Shown one piece after another: positions 35,939 through 48,790 of a stretch of DNA of 64,000 bases. Each line of letters begins with the position of its first letter. The first letter of the stretch is position 1. Position numbers and translations under genes: made by a program. The DNA comes from Syngnathus acus (Eukaryota > Chordata > Actinopteri > Syngnathiformes > Syngnathidae): contig NC_051088.1 in assembly GCF_901709675.1 (NCBI RefSeq), forward strand, positions 16,854,193 to 16,918,192, written 5' to 3'. A model generated the notes under the pieces. That model was given only the letters and a program-made list of their open reading frames with translations, did not search any database and was not told the DNA's origin.

Positions 35939-37691
35939 ACGAGAATGAAGTCATGTGAAGGTGCTCATTCGAACATTCTTTTTTCCAATACGTACTGATG
36001 AGTATTTTAAATGAACCTCAAATTATTTTCAAAATTATTATTATAATTGTGCCAATAATCCACATTAAAACCTATCCCGTTCATGTTATTTAGATGTGAC
36101 ACCACCCTATGACTGTCTAAGATTTTTAACTGCTAGACCAAAATAAATATGTATATCTTCTTCAAAACAAGAAAACACAAAAAAGATCAATCTTACAACA
36201 ATTCAAATATTTCTTCCAACAAATTTGACATTTACATGAAGCATTCAAATTAAAGAGCAAAGTAACAGATCCTCCTCTGCAGGAATCCGTCAACCGCATT
36301 AAATTGAACCTATCTAATCATTTTGTTTCATTTCATCTTTTATGTGTGTCTGTTTGTTATGAAGCTACTCCCTTTTGTTACCATTTCAGTGAAAGTATTC
36401 ATTGAAGGCAGTACTTGAATTCCAATCATGCACGTTGAAGCAGAGACAGAGTCGGAGTATTAAGAGATAATTTGATCTCTGGTTTTAATCCAATTGTGTA
36501 CTTATCAAACGGGCGGGACTCGGCACACAGCAACGGCAGCAACAATCTTCAGTCGCTATCTTAAAGAGCTGTAAAATACTGCCTGGCTTTCTTCCCGTTT
36601 ACAAAAAGTTGGTGCAATAAAATCTGATGGTTTGAAAGTGTTTATTTTGGCAAGCACCATTCGAAACAGAGCAAATTTGTGTTCATGTTATGTGATAAAT
36701 AAAATGATATACCCATGCAGAATTCCCTGTGAAATGTACATTTCGTCTCTGTTTGGCGGAAACCTGCGTGTGTGGAAGAGTAATATCATACAACTTGAAC
36801 AAAGCAGTGCCTGGGAACTCAAAACAAGCCTTTTTTTCTTTTGAGTTCCTGTTAAGTTGTCATTTTGACAGTTTGGGTTTCCGCCCAACAGCGACCATAT
36901 GTATTTATTGCAGAGAGATTATGTCTCATTGATTTCTCTATTATTATTAGTCATTCATTCATCTTCCGAACCACTTATCCTCACAATGGTCGTGGGTGTG
37001 CTGGAGCCTATCCCAGCTGTCTTTGAGCGGTAGGCGAGGTACACCCTGAACTGGTCGCCAGCCAATCACAGGACAAACCACCATTCACACTCACAATCAC
37101 ACCTATGGACATTATTGTTATCAGTTTCTTCCTGTTTGTTTTCTTTCTGTTCCGTCTATTGGCCAGCCTTGTTCAGATCAAGAATTGGACATACTGGAGG
37201 TGTCTGGAAAGGCTCGACATGTATGTATGAGTTACATGGTTTCTTGATCCGTACAAAATTGAAGTTGGAGTAGAAAACAAAAGCAGGAGAAGAGATGCAA
37301 ATGTAATGCGAGGATCAACCGAAAGAGAAAAGTCTCTGTGCATCCTGATATTGAACTGGAAAAAACATCTCATCGTCTCCCATTAGGTTAAAAAGACTGT
37401 TTATGCCCCCCCACCCTTCCCATCCTTCCATGATGTCTTTTAAACATTTTTTGTCTTTTTTTTTTCCCCACCACTTCCTCCATTATTGAAAAGGAGCATC
37501 TGGCTTCCTTTTAGTTGTAAGAAACAAGTGGAGAACTCCTGGCGAGTGTCTCGGTGTGATGTTGATGCTCCGGGCGTCACTTTGCCTCCTTTGCGAGTCC
37601 ATTTACTATTTCGGGTTTCATATTTGATAAGGTGTCCTTCCGTTCATATGTAAGGGCTCAAAGAGGAGTTCTTCCGAGGTCCTTCTGGGCC
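35938..37691 (-). other. marchf9 3' UTR and intergenic spacer
   Basis: There is no gene other than the probable marchf9 3' UTR. A minus-strand AATAAA (TTTATT at 36641-36646) could end the marchf9 transcript about 1 kb after its stop. An interspersed repeat lies at 36955-37110. The remainder is AT-rich. Confidence 0.45.
36955..37110 (+). repeat. Common teleost interspersed repeat fragment
   Basis: The string GTGTGCTGGAGCCTATCCCA followed by CTGAACTGGTCGCCAGCCAA is a consensus I recognise from very many fish genomes. It is a fragment without coding capacity. A smaller inverted piece of the same type (TAAGCGGTTCGG) appears near 55395-55440. I cannot assign its class with confidence. Confidence 0.65.
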
Positions 37692-40600
37692 TCATACGGT
37701 GGTGACCCTCATCACCACCTCCCGATTTGCGGCGGCCCCGATCCGCGGGTCGTTGGGCCGCAGCTGGCTGAGGATGTGCAAGATGGTGTAGCCGCAGTGG
37801 TGGTTCAGAATAGTTCTCAGCCTCCTGCCCTGGCGGCCCGCGCTGCCACCCGCCAGGCCGAGAGGAGTCCCGCGAGCGCCGCGGGCCCCCGCCTTGCCGC
37901 TCAGGCTCACCGGGTCGCCCAGGTCCTTGGCTTTCTCATAGTTCAAAACTTTCCACTGCTGGTTGACGGCCTGCCATCGCTTGAAAATGCGATAGACTGA
38001 CGAGCCCTCGTGGATGATGAGGCCTGCGGGAGCAAGGAGGAACTCCTCAGAATGTTTGGTTGTCGCAAGCTTCTTTCTGACCGACGGCGTATTTAGCGAG
38101 TGATCCCGAAATAAGCATTGTCAACTTCTAGTGTTTTACTTGAATACCGTGGTGCCTTGAGATACAAGTGACCCAACTTGGGAGTTTTTGAGATATGAGC
38201 CATTGAATTTTTCGCTTTGACTTCCAAGCACAAAACCGAAAGAACAGCATCAGTTTGGCAGATTGTGATCAATTTTTCCAAAAAGAGTCTTCAAGCTGTT
38301 TTAGGTCACTCTCATCTGAAAGTTACAATCAACAACATAATCTGCACTAGCTGAACGCTAACATTAATGGGAAACGCCACAAGCACGCGGCCAACAATTA
38401 GCATCTATGCGGTAACCCTTTACGCAACATATATCTGAACAGGAATGGTGCTAGAATGCATGTAAACAATCAAAAATACATTCTTTTATGCGAGGAATGA
38501 AATTATTACTGCCGTACTGAGGAGACGAGAGAGGAGCTGAAGCTCCAGTACAGTATGACAGTAAGTTTGTCCTAAGTGAAAATGGTTTTGTTCTAGGGCT
38601 GAGCTTGATGGTTGAATTTTTGTCACATCGTGATTTTGTTCCTCGTGTGTTTAACTATTTATTTTCTGGATCATACATCAGTACATCATAAATTAACTGA
38701 TCGAACGGATGGATGCTTCCTGCGATGGAAGCACATGTGACGCCACCTGCCCCGCAGGACCAGATCGCTCTGTGACATCATCAGCATTTGCTTCCTTTCA
38801 ACGTCCTTGCGGTCTCCTACCTGCACACCATCTGCTTCTTTCATTTGGCTTCCGTGCAACGTTGTGTGACCTCAGCGAGGGCCACAATGTGCACTGAATA
38901 CAAGTAACGAGCCATATTCGTATTCATACTTCTGACGGTGTTTTGTTACACACCTTGTTGCATAATGCATCCACTGGTCTATGTAATGAGAACCACAATG
39001 AGAGCTCTTGTAAACATTGCGCCCTTTAAAGATGATAGTGCTCAGTTTTGACTCATAACAGATATGTTTTTTTGCTTGTTTTTTTTACACTGTTTGACAA
39101 AGTGATCCTAGTCTTTCAAATAATTTGGCTATTTTTGGGTCGGGCCGATACCAATCACCTCCAATAATTAAATTAAATAAACTGGATGGATTGGTTCATC
39201 AAAAGGCTTGGTGATTGGTCATGTTTTTGTTTTTTAAACTTGCTGACCGGCTCCAAAATCATGATTGTGTAAAGTCAACCCCCCTGCCCCCTCCAATGCA
39301 TTTCAATAGGCATCAATTATAAAAAATAAAAAAAATTGCGAATGCTATTTTCCTTACTAATAAAACACATTACACATTTTTAGGGCAACTGAAACAGATT
39401 CATGGCATTTCCTTTCATTTCAATGGAAAAAGATTATTTGATATGAGAATTTTGAGTGAAAAACAAATTTATCTTGCATCTCAAGGCACCGTTGTACATC
39501 TCTGACAGTGTCAAAGTGTTATTTTGAAAAGACCTTTCGTATCGGACTTTATTAGTTTGTGTTTGCGCACTTTACCTATGCAGACGATGTCCATGAATCC
39601 GTACATGCCGTAGCAGATTTGGAAGAGCAGGTCCTGCCGTTGCCACTTCGCCGAGGGGCTGAGGGAGGACCAGATGAGCCAGGAGATGCTGGCGATGAGG
39701 AACAAGGAGCCCAGGATGATGGCGGCGATTTGCACCTTCTCGATCACCGTCAGAGAGATGGCCTGCCACTGCACCGCAGCACCAAGGAAAAACACAGTCA
39801 TGCAAAAGCACTACGTGGATGCAATTGAGGATTGAGAACCTTTACTATTTTGGTGGTAAGACAAGAGGATTTAGTTTGAAGCATATGCGAACAGTAAGAG
39901 AGATATGATCTTTTGCTAATGAGCTGTATTGTTGAGCAGAACCAAATGATCTTTTAGTTTCAAAAATGTCATTTTTGTTTCAAGAAAGGAAACAAAACAA
40001 CAAAGGAAAACTGTAACTAAATGCAATGGAACAGGATGATTTTTTTTTTCAGTGTACATTTTCACTGATATCAAACTTTTCCAGAAATTTTCTGTCAATT
40101 TTTATTCCATTGACATGGCCAAATGCTTTGTTTCCTGGCTTTCGACTTGCTCACATTTCCATGGCAACAGCCAGCTCAACCAATCAGAGAGGTGCACACA
40201 TGCACTTCATAGTGTGCAGGGAACCTTGTCCTCCTTCATACAAACATGCTTGTTTTTCTCTCCCGACCGAAGGTTGCACTATATTTCATGGAAACGTGCA
40301 GAAAAAGATGACGGAAAAGAGATGAATGGATGAATTGAAGGATGGATGGATGGATGGATGGATGGGTGGATGGATGGATGGATGGATGGATGGATGGATG
40401 GATGGATGGATGGATGGATGGATGGATGGATGGTAGGTAAGTAGGTAGGTAGGTAGCTAGGTAGGTAGCTAGGTGACTAGGTAGGTAGCTAGGTAGCGAT
40501 TTTCTATGGGACACAAATGAGCTTGTTGCATTAAAATTCGTGCCCCGTTTACAAATTGCAACACAAAAGTGCGACATCACCAGCAAAAAATAATCGGAGA

Positions 40601-41544
40601 TTCTTTATTCAAGACTCAAGATGGCAGTTTCGCCAATTTTCCAATAAACTAATCTGTGCTTGTCAGTTGAGATCAAAAGGTAGCCTGTGTGTGTTTGATA
40701 GGCTAAGTGAGTGATAATAGTGATAATTTCATGTCAGTAAATGTTAAAAATGTAGATATAGAACGTCATTCGTCATTAAAGTGAATTAACTTTAATGACA
40801 CTCATCGCGCTGTCTTGTTCATAGCTGCCACATTTAGTGCAGGCCGTCTTGTCTCATGCAGATGAGGCCCTGCTCATCCCACCTCCTTCTTTGTGGTGTG
40901 ACCATTGTGCGGAGAAAGTGGAACAGCGCAGACATTAAGGTTGCACAATGAATCGAATTTTCATTGTCACCACCATTTTGGTAATCACCATTAAAGATAA
41001 TCGTCGGTGAGCGGTCAAAGCTTTTTTCTTTTGCCTTCAACTACAAGGACGCGATAGCATGCTTAAGGCTTGTTCCTAAATAACAAGAGAGCGAAAGGGA
41101 TTTAACGTCTGTTTTAAAATTTTACAATTGGTTGAAGACAGTTAACGTAGATATTGTGGTCATCGTTTTGCTCGGGCCATTTATTCAATGGGACAGATGA
41201 ATACGTACATGGGAAAGTTCAGGGCGATGTCATACCTGCAGAGGATTTTTGGTGCTGATGGCCAGAACCTGGTACTTGAAGTAGCAGAGTTCACAGCTCC
41301 AGGAGCCCCTCTCGCTGATCCAGCGGATGAGGCAGGGCTGATGGGTGCAGCGCACCGACCCGTCACACCGGCACGGGCTCAACAGCTCTCCCTGCAGGTC
41401 AAGATTGGTATGACAGCAAGTCAGGAAAACAATCAAGTAGACTCGCTTGAAAACAATAGGCACTGGGTTACTTCCGGCTAGCAGAAAGTGAATGACATGA
41501 ACTGAAATGGCAACTTTGTGTGTTTGTGCGTGTGTGTATATATG

Positions 41545-41618
<74 letters not shown>

Positions 41619-44600
41619 TTATATTAAGATAATCGGCTCCAAAAACCACCCGCGATAAGTGAAATCCGCCAAGTACGGTCACCAACAAGAAGTACTGGGC
41701 AGGCTAACGAGTTAGCGGAAAGATGCTAATTTGCGATCGTGCTAACACGCGAAAACGGACTTCTAAAGGAATGTAAACGAACATTTGGAGAAATATTAAA
41801 GGTTAGACACAGGTTTCCTCAATTTAAAAGTTTTATTTTGACTTTTAAATGTTTTTTTTAATTTGGAAAAAAAATCCGCGATGTAGTGAAGCCGCGATAA
41901 ACGAAACGCGAAGTAGCGAGGGAAATCGCATGTGGCGTTATTGCGATGACGATATATTATACAGCCCTTCTTTCTCGCCCTTAAAGAGGTCAGTCACATC
42001 AGGCATGACTGACTGACAGCTTAATCGCTCGTTTTGGATACACATGAAAGACTGAGTGAGCATATCCACCTGCGTGTAGCTGTTCTGCGGCGCTAAAAAG
42101 GAAGGATGAGGAAATACATGCTCATCCAACGATTGGCTACCGGCCTGCTTACGTGAAGTAGCACTCCACTGTCGGCGCTCTCTGTGCTGATCGAGTATCA
42201 CGTTTCTCCTAAGATGGAATCTTTCCTCGGCACTCGCCGCGACTCTTAACACAAAGCGCTCGAGTGTCTCGGAGACCGGAGGGATTGTTTTGATCATGCT
42301 CGCTTGCTTGCTTGCTTGGATTTGTTCATTCAAAACAGTAGGGGGAACGTAACCAAGGACAAATACTTTGTTAATGTCATTCGATTGATTTTCTCATGTA
42401 TCGTTTCTTAAGTGTCTCATGAGTTTTTACTTTCCAATTGGAAAACAGATATCTCTCTATCTCTATCATCAAGCGTGTCTACTTCATGTCGCATTCTAAA
42501 TGAATTTGTTCATTTTGGCTGACAATCTGTTCCAAAATGATTTGTTTTCGCTTTTAACAGATATCACAGCATTTTTTTTTCATCTTCACCAAATCTACTC
42601 TTGACATAAATATAAAGATGTATACTGAAATATATGACTAATTTCATGCTGCCCAGTTGACATTAAATTTGTGGTTAAAATTTATATTATAATAAAAATA
42701 AAGAGGGAGGTTTGCAGACGTACTATAATCTGAGTGTTTGCCATTTTGTGAGTTTGATACTAGCACAATGAATGAATGCTAAGCAACATTTATATTTCAT
42801 AAATGTCATGATCATAATGATCATATGATATGATGAAAAATTACATCAAATAAAATTTCTGATTTCTTTTTTAAAAAAAGAATTAATTATCACACTCACC
42901 ACACCTCCCTATTGACCGTTGGGCTTCGCAACGTGTATTGGCATATTTTCATCGTAACTAACTTTTGAGCCTTTGCTAATGTGATTGTAACCATAACAAC
43001 AGACTTGACTCATCCTTGCATCATTTTGATGAGCACATAATTGACGCGTCGATTTTCTTACAGTACAACGTTACTGAAGTAAGTGAGTACCAGCCATATT
43101 CTGACAAGATACTTTTGCGGACAAGTCAAAAATACACAATAGACATTCTACAGTCAATGTGAACTCTTTGTCAGGTCCGTGATCCTAGCACTACTACTGC
43201 CACAAAATTCTACAATTTGCCATCAACATTCATTTAAAAGGAGGAAAAGATCTTTGTGTGGATGGTTGGCTCAAATTGAAAGTGAATTTCTTTGCTCATG
43301 CACATGTTCACATTTGAGTCAACATGAGGAAGATCTGTAAATCTAAAGGTCAAATGTGTGCTCACACTCAGATAATAATAAGTCATCATTTTAATGCATG
43401 ATCACTTGGGCATATACTGTAGCAAACGAGAGTGAAAGGTGCATTGGGAGATGACTGCTCCCTTGGCGGATGAATACGCAAGAAGACAAATTCTGGACAG
43501 AAAAGTGCCACTCTACTGACACACATCACCTCATGGTGACGTTGTGATGCTACTTGGGCAATGCCATATTTTAGGTTAGCAAGACCTTGGTGAATGTAGC
43601 AAGAGTGTGTCATAAAGCCGGTCAGTCTCTGGGAAAACGAGGCAGGGAGTCGACTGATGCTATTGTCACCCCTCCCTGCCTTGCCACCCACCTTCAGCCT
43701 CAGCGTCAATGTTTGCAAAGCAAATGATGGCTGGAAAACAAACAGATGGAACATCTTTTATCGTATAACTCATTTCCTTGGCCTTAAATAGTGAATGGTA
43801 GCTTAACTAAACCGGCTGCTGGCCTACCTGACATTTGGATGGCAGTCACGATTAAAATTGTGACTGGACCATTCTGCGAGTGATAGATTACACCCTGACG
43901 AGCCTGTCAGGACTGATATGCGCTGCCTGTCAACCGGCCCAAGCTAAAATAAATCCCTCGCTTTTCATCTTGTCTGTTAGCTCAATCAACTGTGCTGCCA
44001 AATTTCATTGTTTGGTCTAATTTAGCGTTGGTTTAAAGTCCATTCTGGTAGAGAGCATGCAACGCACTATAGCTGATTCAATTTATTGAGAGATAACGGC
44101 CGTTTTTTTTTTTGCCATAGCAACCAATCAATTGGCCGAAAATTTGATGGCCGAAAAAAAAGGGTTTTTTGGGTTTACTATCGTACTACTTTTTACTGGC
44201 CACACCTAAACCCGATTATCTCCAGACTTGGTCAATAAACTCTCTGATGAAAAACAAAGCAGGGCCAGCCAATAGTTTATAGTTGGTCATTTTGAACCAA
44301 GTCACGACAGTGGTACCGGGAGAGCCAACATTTTTTGAGGTGTCAAAAATTCTGATCTAATTAATGAGACCATGCAGATTTTTTCAAACGGAGGCTGACA
44401 TACATTTGTCAGAAGGGCAGCAGACTGACACTTGCGGCCCACATGTGAAGGCATGACGCCTGCCAGTAATTGGCCCGCTGACGGCCCCCATGCAAGACCT
44501 CTTCAATTATGAAGTAAAAAGAAAATGGCAAACGTGCACCCTGCCTGCACCAGGAAGACTCTTAGCACACGTGAATAAGCTAATATTAATATGACCACTA

Positions 44601-47600
44601 CTATAAACTGTTGTATAGGACGCTAACTCTCAAGTGATGGGTCCCAAAATGTCTCTTGTTCAGTCATCGGATGCCTTTTTTCCAGAACTCTGTATTTTCA
44701 AATGCTATTTTGTAAGAATGCATTTTCTTTACGCGGATTAACTTGAGGGGGCAACTGAGCTACAATTGTAAAGGGCGTACAGGTCCCAGGGTGCCCATCA
44801 GCTGAGAACGGGTGGCACAGTGAACTGAGCTCGCTCTTTGTCTGGAAGTCAAAGCGGGCAGCTCGAGGCTGAGTCACGTTCCCAGACGTTGAGGCGCACG
44901 AGAGCGAGCGTACCCCTAAGTGTCGTCCGCTTTACTACGCTTCACAAGAGAAATGCACACAATGAGGCAGATGTTAGCAATTAGCACATGGGCTGTAATA
45001 ACACGTGTGTACATGGGAGAAGTGACTAAATGGAAATATCCATCTGCGCTCCTGCACCATTATCAAGTCGTCGACTTATCATCTTGGCCTTCAGGTGGAT
45101 CTGCTGCCGCTGAGCACATCAGGCGACAGACACGAACCACAGATGCGCACCATGACGTACGCTTTTGTTTTGGCTCAGAAATGTGGAAAAAACAAAGTGC
45201 CAAAGCGTTCCTACGGCGAGAGAAGTGAGAGGTGTGACTGACAGGCGGTGATGGTCCGTTTATTATGACTCATTCGCACTGCGTTTGTTTGTCATCGTGC
45301 AGATCTAATTGGCTAACTTTCTTTGTTGCTATGCTGGCTGGGTGGCGAATGTTCCTGCCACTCTTCCAACCCGGATGGGTTTAAAAACAACATCGGCATA
45401 CGCGCTTGAGATGAGCGTTATGAACAAAAAGGACCGGTGAAAATCCAGCGTGGCACAAGATTTAAATTTGCACGAAGGACCGGTAACACTGTCGTCCACC
45501 CTCAGTCTGTGCTTTTTTTTATTTTTTATTTAACTTTTTCGTCGCTTGTCTGCATAATGGGTGTCCGTCGAGGACGGACAGAATGACGGATGGGCAAATC
45601 TGTCCTAACTGCCTACCTGTGGTTATGGAGAAAATGTTACCCCACATTTCTTAAATATCTTAAAGCCCCTCGCCCACAAAGCAAGCTCAGAATCATGTTT
45701 GAATGTCCTAAGTTTGACTTAATTCCGCATTGAACAAAATGAAGCAATTCTTCCTGGATCAGATCGAGCTGGGTCCTCCTCTGCACTCTCCTCTTTAGCC
45801 CCTGCCACAGGTATTCAATGAGGTTGATATCTAAGGACTGTAATGGCCATGGGGGGATTTTGATTCTGCGTCTGGTGAAATTTTAAGTATATAATTCTGC
45901 AATATGAATCAAATTTATTTTAAGTTTTTTAACATTTCTTAACTAGGGGCACTGTATGTGCGTCATCTTTTTAAATCTGAAAGCTTTTGAAATATTTATT
46001 ATCAGGGGCGCAGCTACAGGATGCCTGGGGGGCAAGGCCACCGCTTGTCACTCAAGGGCCACCAGACTGGCCGAGGGGGAAAATTTTGATAGCAATGATT
46101 TTCTTGCCATATTCACATGGATGCAGTATTCTTAGACCCCTCGATACTCTGCCCAAAATCTATCTTATAGTAATTGCACATTTAAAGACTAAAACTAATA
46201 ATCAGTTTTAAAGAGACAGTCCAACGAGCTGAACATTTGCACTTTTATAAAATAGGTCCATATGTAAAAATCGTGTCAGCACTAAAATGTATTTAAGCGC
46301 TTTTGGGGAATGGGCGGGTCTACGTCACAGGAGGCAGGCAAGCATCGTAATGTGTATTGTTTCCTGGCTTGGTTTGTCATATTCACTTGTCACATCGCGT
46401 CTGAAATGGTGATTCACTGCCATCAAACTCATGTGCACATTCCTACGCTTGAATCTGCTCATTTCTTGCTCTTTTAAGTGTCAGCCATGGAAAGGATAAT
46501 CGTTTTGGGATGTTTTCAGATGTTGACGTGGGCCCAAGTAGAGATGTCTACATTTTGAGGCTGGTTGATCCCTGTTATTTTGATATTATAAGCGACGTCT
46601 GTCCAATGATTTACAACTCACTTCTTACACGCAACATCAATCAAACTCATTAATTTCACACCATAGTAAGCACATAACATAGCTAAGGAGTAATTGTTTA
46701 TCCATCCAGTCATGGTTTCGTGAAATGAAATGCACCCATAGGCCAGGGGTCACCAAGTCTGGTCCTCAAGGGTTCCAATCCGGCCTGATTTAGATGCATC
46801 CCCAATGCAACACACCTGATACTGAGACTTTTGTGTCATTGTGCTTTTAAGATACGATTTGAACGAATGAGCCGTTGATAGGATGCAAAATGGCGTGATT
46901 GGCAGTTAGCAAATCACTAGCCTATATAAGATTGAAGATAGTACACAAAAACAAAGACACTGCAGAGAAAATGGTATCATCTAGTAAATTAAGCTCAGCA
47001 AAATATTGCTGTTGACTGTGACGGGCACTGGATTTGTGTGAATTTGATTTCCTGAAACCCAGACTGTGGTATGATAAACAATGACAGACGCATGCACGGC
47101 CACCCCTCAAGCAGGTGTTGTTTACCCCACAGAAAAATCTCTAGCTACGCTGCTGATGATTATTGTGTAATTGCATTCTTTTGTGTTAATTGTTATTGTA
47201 AAATATTCGAGCATATGTTAAATCTCGCAATAACTTTCCACGTTAAAATGTCCAACTTAGCACATGAACATCATATGACCACCCCCTCCAAAATAAACTG
47301 TGGCGGCTTCCGCATCTCATCGGCTTGGAGGAGAAAAGCCCGATAAACTGTTGTTGTTGTTGCAGCTGCTGACGCGTGATGTAAGAAGCAAGGCGGTTGG
47401 ATGAAGGAAGTTGCAACAAAGCGAATGAACGCAGTACCTGCTCAAGGCCTTGGAAGCAGATCCTGCACTGAGGGCTCCGCAGGCTGCTGGCGGTGCTGGC
47501 GAGCGAGACAGCGTCCAGGCCCACTTGCAGCTTGGGCTCCTTGTCGTCGTAGGCCTGCAGGCTTCGCGGCCGCGGCTCGCTGCTGCCGTAGTAGTCCTCG

Positions 47601-47782
47601 TCGTCGTTGCGCGAGCGGCAGTCAACGAAGGGCGGCCAGCCGCAGCCGCCCATCCCCAAGCCTCGCATGGCGGCGGCCGAGCGCTCGGAGGAGGAGCCAC
47701 CGCCGGACGGGCTCGATTCGGATCGCATCAACACCAGCACTTTCAGTTCGTTTAGAAACATGCGGATCCGATACTTGAACAT
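37692..47782 (-). CDS. marchf9: E3 ubiquitin ligase MARCH9 (RING-CH membrane protein)
   Basis: Coding exons in transcript order are 47782-47438, 41391-41236, 39768-39576 and 38023-37692. They sum to 1026 bp (341 aa; human about 346). The ligase sits in Golgi/lysosomal membranes and ubiquitinates surface proteins such as MHC class I and adhesion molecules. The RING-CH (C4HC3) domain spans the exon 1/2 border: CRICFQ at about residue 106, then [26 protein letters not shown] and CELCYFKY. Two membrane segments follow in exon 3 ([20 protein letters not shown] and [15 protein letters not shown]). The ending [10 protein letters not shown] is the C-terminal PDZ-like valine tail of the MARCH4/9 type. 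The N-terminus [18 protein letters not shown] matches the family. Intron 1 is about 6 kb and repeat-laden. Glycine/arginine-rich insertions in exon 4 vary between species. Confidence 0.96.
38024..39575 (-). other. marchf9 intron 3
   Basis: About 1.55 kb of AT-rich non-coding sequence. The strings TGAGATACAAGTGACCC near 38157 and ATCTCAAGGCACC near 39478 are complementary in style and may be the two ends of one decayed element. No exon was recognised. Confidence 0.4.
40341..40497. repeat. (GGAT)n followed by (GTAG)n compound microsatellite
   Basis: About 23 GGAT copies with one interruption, to about 40432, then a diverged GTAG array. It lies in marchf9 intron 2. Confidence 0.95.
41549..41614. 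repeat. (GA)n microsatellite
   Basis: About 33 GA repeats in marchf9 intron 1, close to exon 2. On the sense strand it is a long CT tract, roughly 160 bases before the exon 2 acceptor. Confidence 0.95.
41640..41928. mobile_element. Non-autonomous interspersed element, class uncertain
   Basis: The ends carry the strings CCCGCGATAAGTGAAATCCG and GCGAAGTAGCGAGGG, a pairing I recognise from a very common fish repeat. It has no coding capacity. It lies in marchf9 intron 1. Confidence 0.45.
45728..45850 (-). mobile_element. Tc1/mariner transposase C-terminal fragment
   Basis: The minus strand reads [20 protein letters not shown], then [15 protein letters not shown]. This corresponds to the SPDLNPIEHLWDELKRRV region near the third catalytic acidic residue of Tc1 transposases. 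Only this piece is present. Confidence 0.7.
46743..46815. mobile_element. End of a hAT-type MITE
   Basis: The string CCAGGGGTCACCAAGTCTGG then TCCTCAAGGGTTCC resembles the terminal region of short teleost hAT elements, similar in style to the one in the array at 15901. I did not find a matching second end. Confidence 0.4.
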
Positions 47783-48790
47783 GTTGGGCCGCTACATACA
47801 CACGCGCACACGCACGCCGAGACACCAAAAGTGCGCCTGGATGGATGCGTGTTTACGCTCCTCGCTTGGACAATTCACGCGCTCACTGCCGGCCAAAAAA
47901 ACGAGCCATGTGTGCCAAATGCCAGCGTCCATTCCTCACAAAACACGTCCCATATCATTTGTCTTGTGTCGGGCAAGAAAACAAGACAGCCGGCGTTCAT
48001 GTGCAGCAAGCAGCTTGCAGCAGCAGCGACGAACGCGAGACGAGAGAAGGACGAGCCATCATGTTCGCTCGCCGAAGCAGAAGACAGAGCGACGCCGACG
48101 CGGGCGACTCGACGCGGGCTGTGCGGCACCACGACCACGACACGCCATCCACGCGCTCACATCTGGGAGCCTGGGCTACAATCATCATCCGACAAAAGAG
48201 CCAAGCGGGCCGAAGAGAGACTTGCGAGCTGCATGGCGCCTTCAAGACAACAAAAGAGTCACAGCGTCCGCCTTCACTTTCTTCCTCAGTCCATCTCCTC
48301 CCAAAAAGACAATCATTTGCATTTTCCGGCAAAAACAACCGAGTGCTGCCCGTCTGCCACCCTCGCCGCCATCAAAGGTGGAGGAAGGCGGAAGGGGAAA
48401 AACAAACAAATAAAAAACACAAGGCACCCTGCGGTTTTATTTGGGCTTCAAGTCCGAGAACCCAGAAGACCAAAGAGGCGTCCCACAGCAACAATGACAC
48501 GCCAGCAGCAGTAGCTTCGATGAGTGGAGCGCGTCGATGCTCCTGATCAGGATGCTGCTCGCTCGTTTCCCCTCCTCCAAATGGTCGCTCTCCCATGAAG
48601 CTACTTCCGGAAAAAGTGTGCTGACATCCTGTCCACACACAAAGACTTTTATTTATTTCAATTTCTATCGAGAGGGTGGGTGAAGCCCTGCGAGAGGCGG
48701 TCGGCGTATTGACTAGGCGCTGTCCGGGGTGCTGATTCCCCCCACCCCCGACCGCCCGCCCCCTCTTCGCTGACGTGCATGAGCTTGCTG
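47783..48790 (-). promoter_or_regulatory. marchf9: GC-rich 5' flank of marchf9
   Basis: The sequence upstream of the marchf9 start is rich in G, C and CpG, as expected for a CpG-island promoter with leader. Three overlapping plus-strand open frames of 227-268 codons arise from the low stop-codon density and show no domain I recognise. No TATA box stands out. Confidence 0.4.

Larger units (their letters stand above)
41929..47437 (-). other. marchf9 intron 1, bulk
   Basis: About 5.5 kb of non-coding sequence. Apart from the Tc1 fragment (45728-45850) and a MITE end (46743-46815), I see no gene, RNA or conserved structure. Open frames up to 122 codons (for example 43386-43754, minus) have no protein-like character. 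Confidence 0.45.

Noticed and set aside
35605-35954. Open frames of repeating Cys-Val on the minus strand
   Set aside because: Translation of the (CA)n microsatellite only.
43386-43754. 122-codon minus-strand open frame in marchf9 intron 1
   Set aside because: No recognisable domain and no splice or regulatory context. The length is within chance for an intron of this size.
47607-48546. Overlapping plus-strand open frames of 227-268 codons opposite marchf9 exon 1 and its flank
   Set aside because: They lie in GC-rich, stop-poor promoter sequence, overlap one another in several frames, and show no domain. marchf9 exon 1 on the other strand explains the coding signal.
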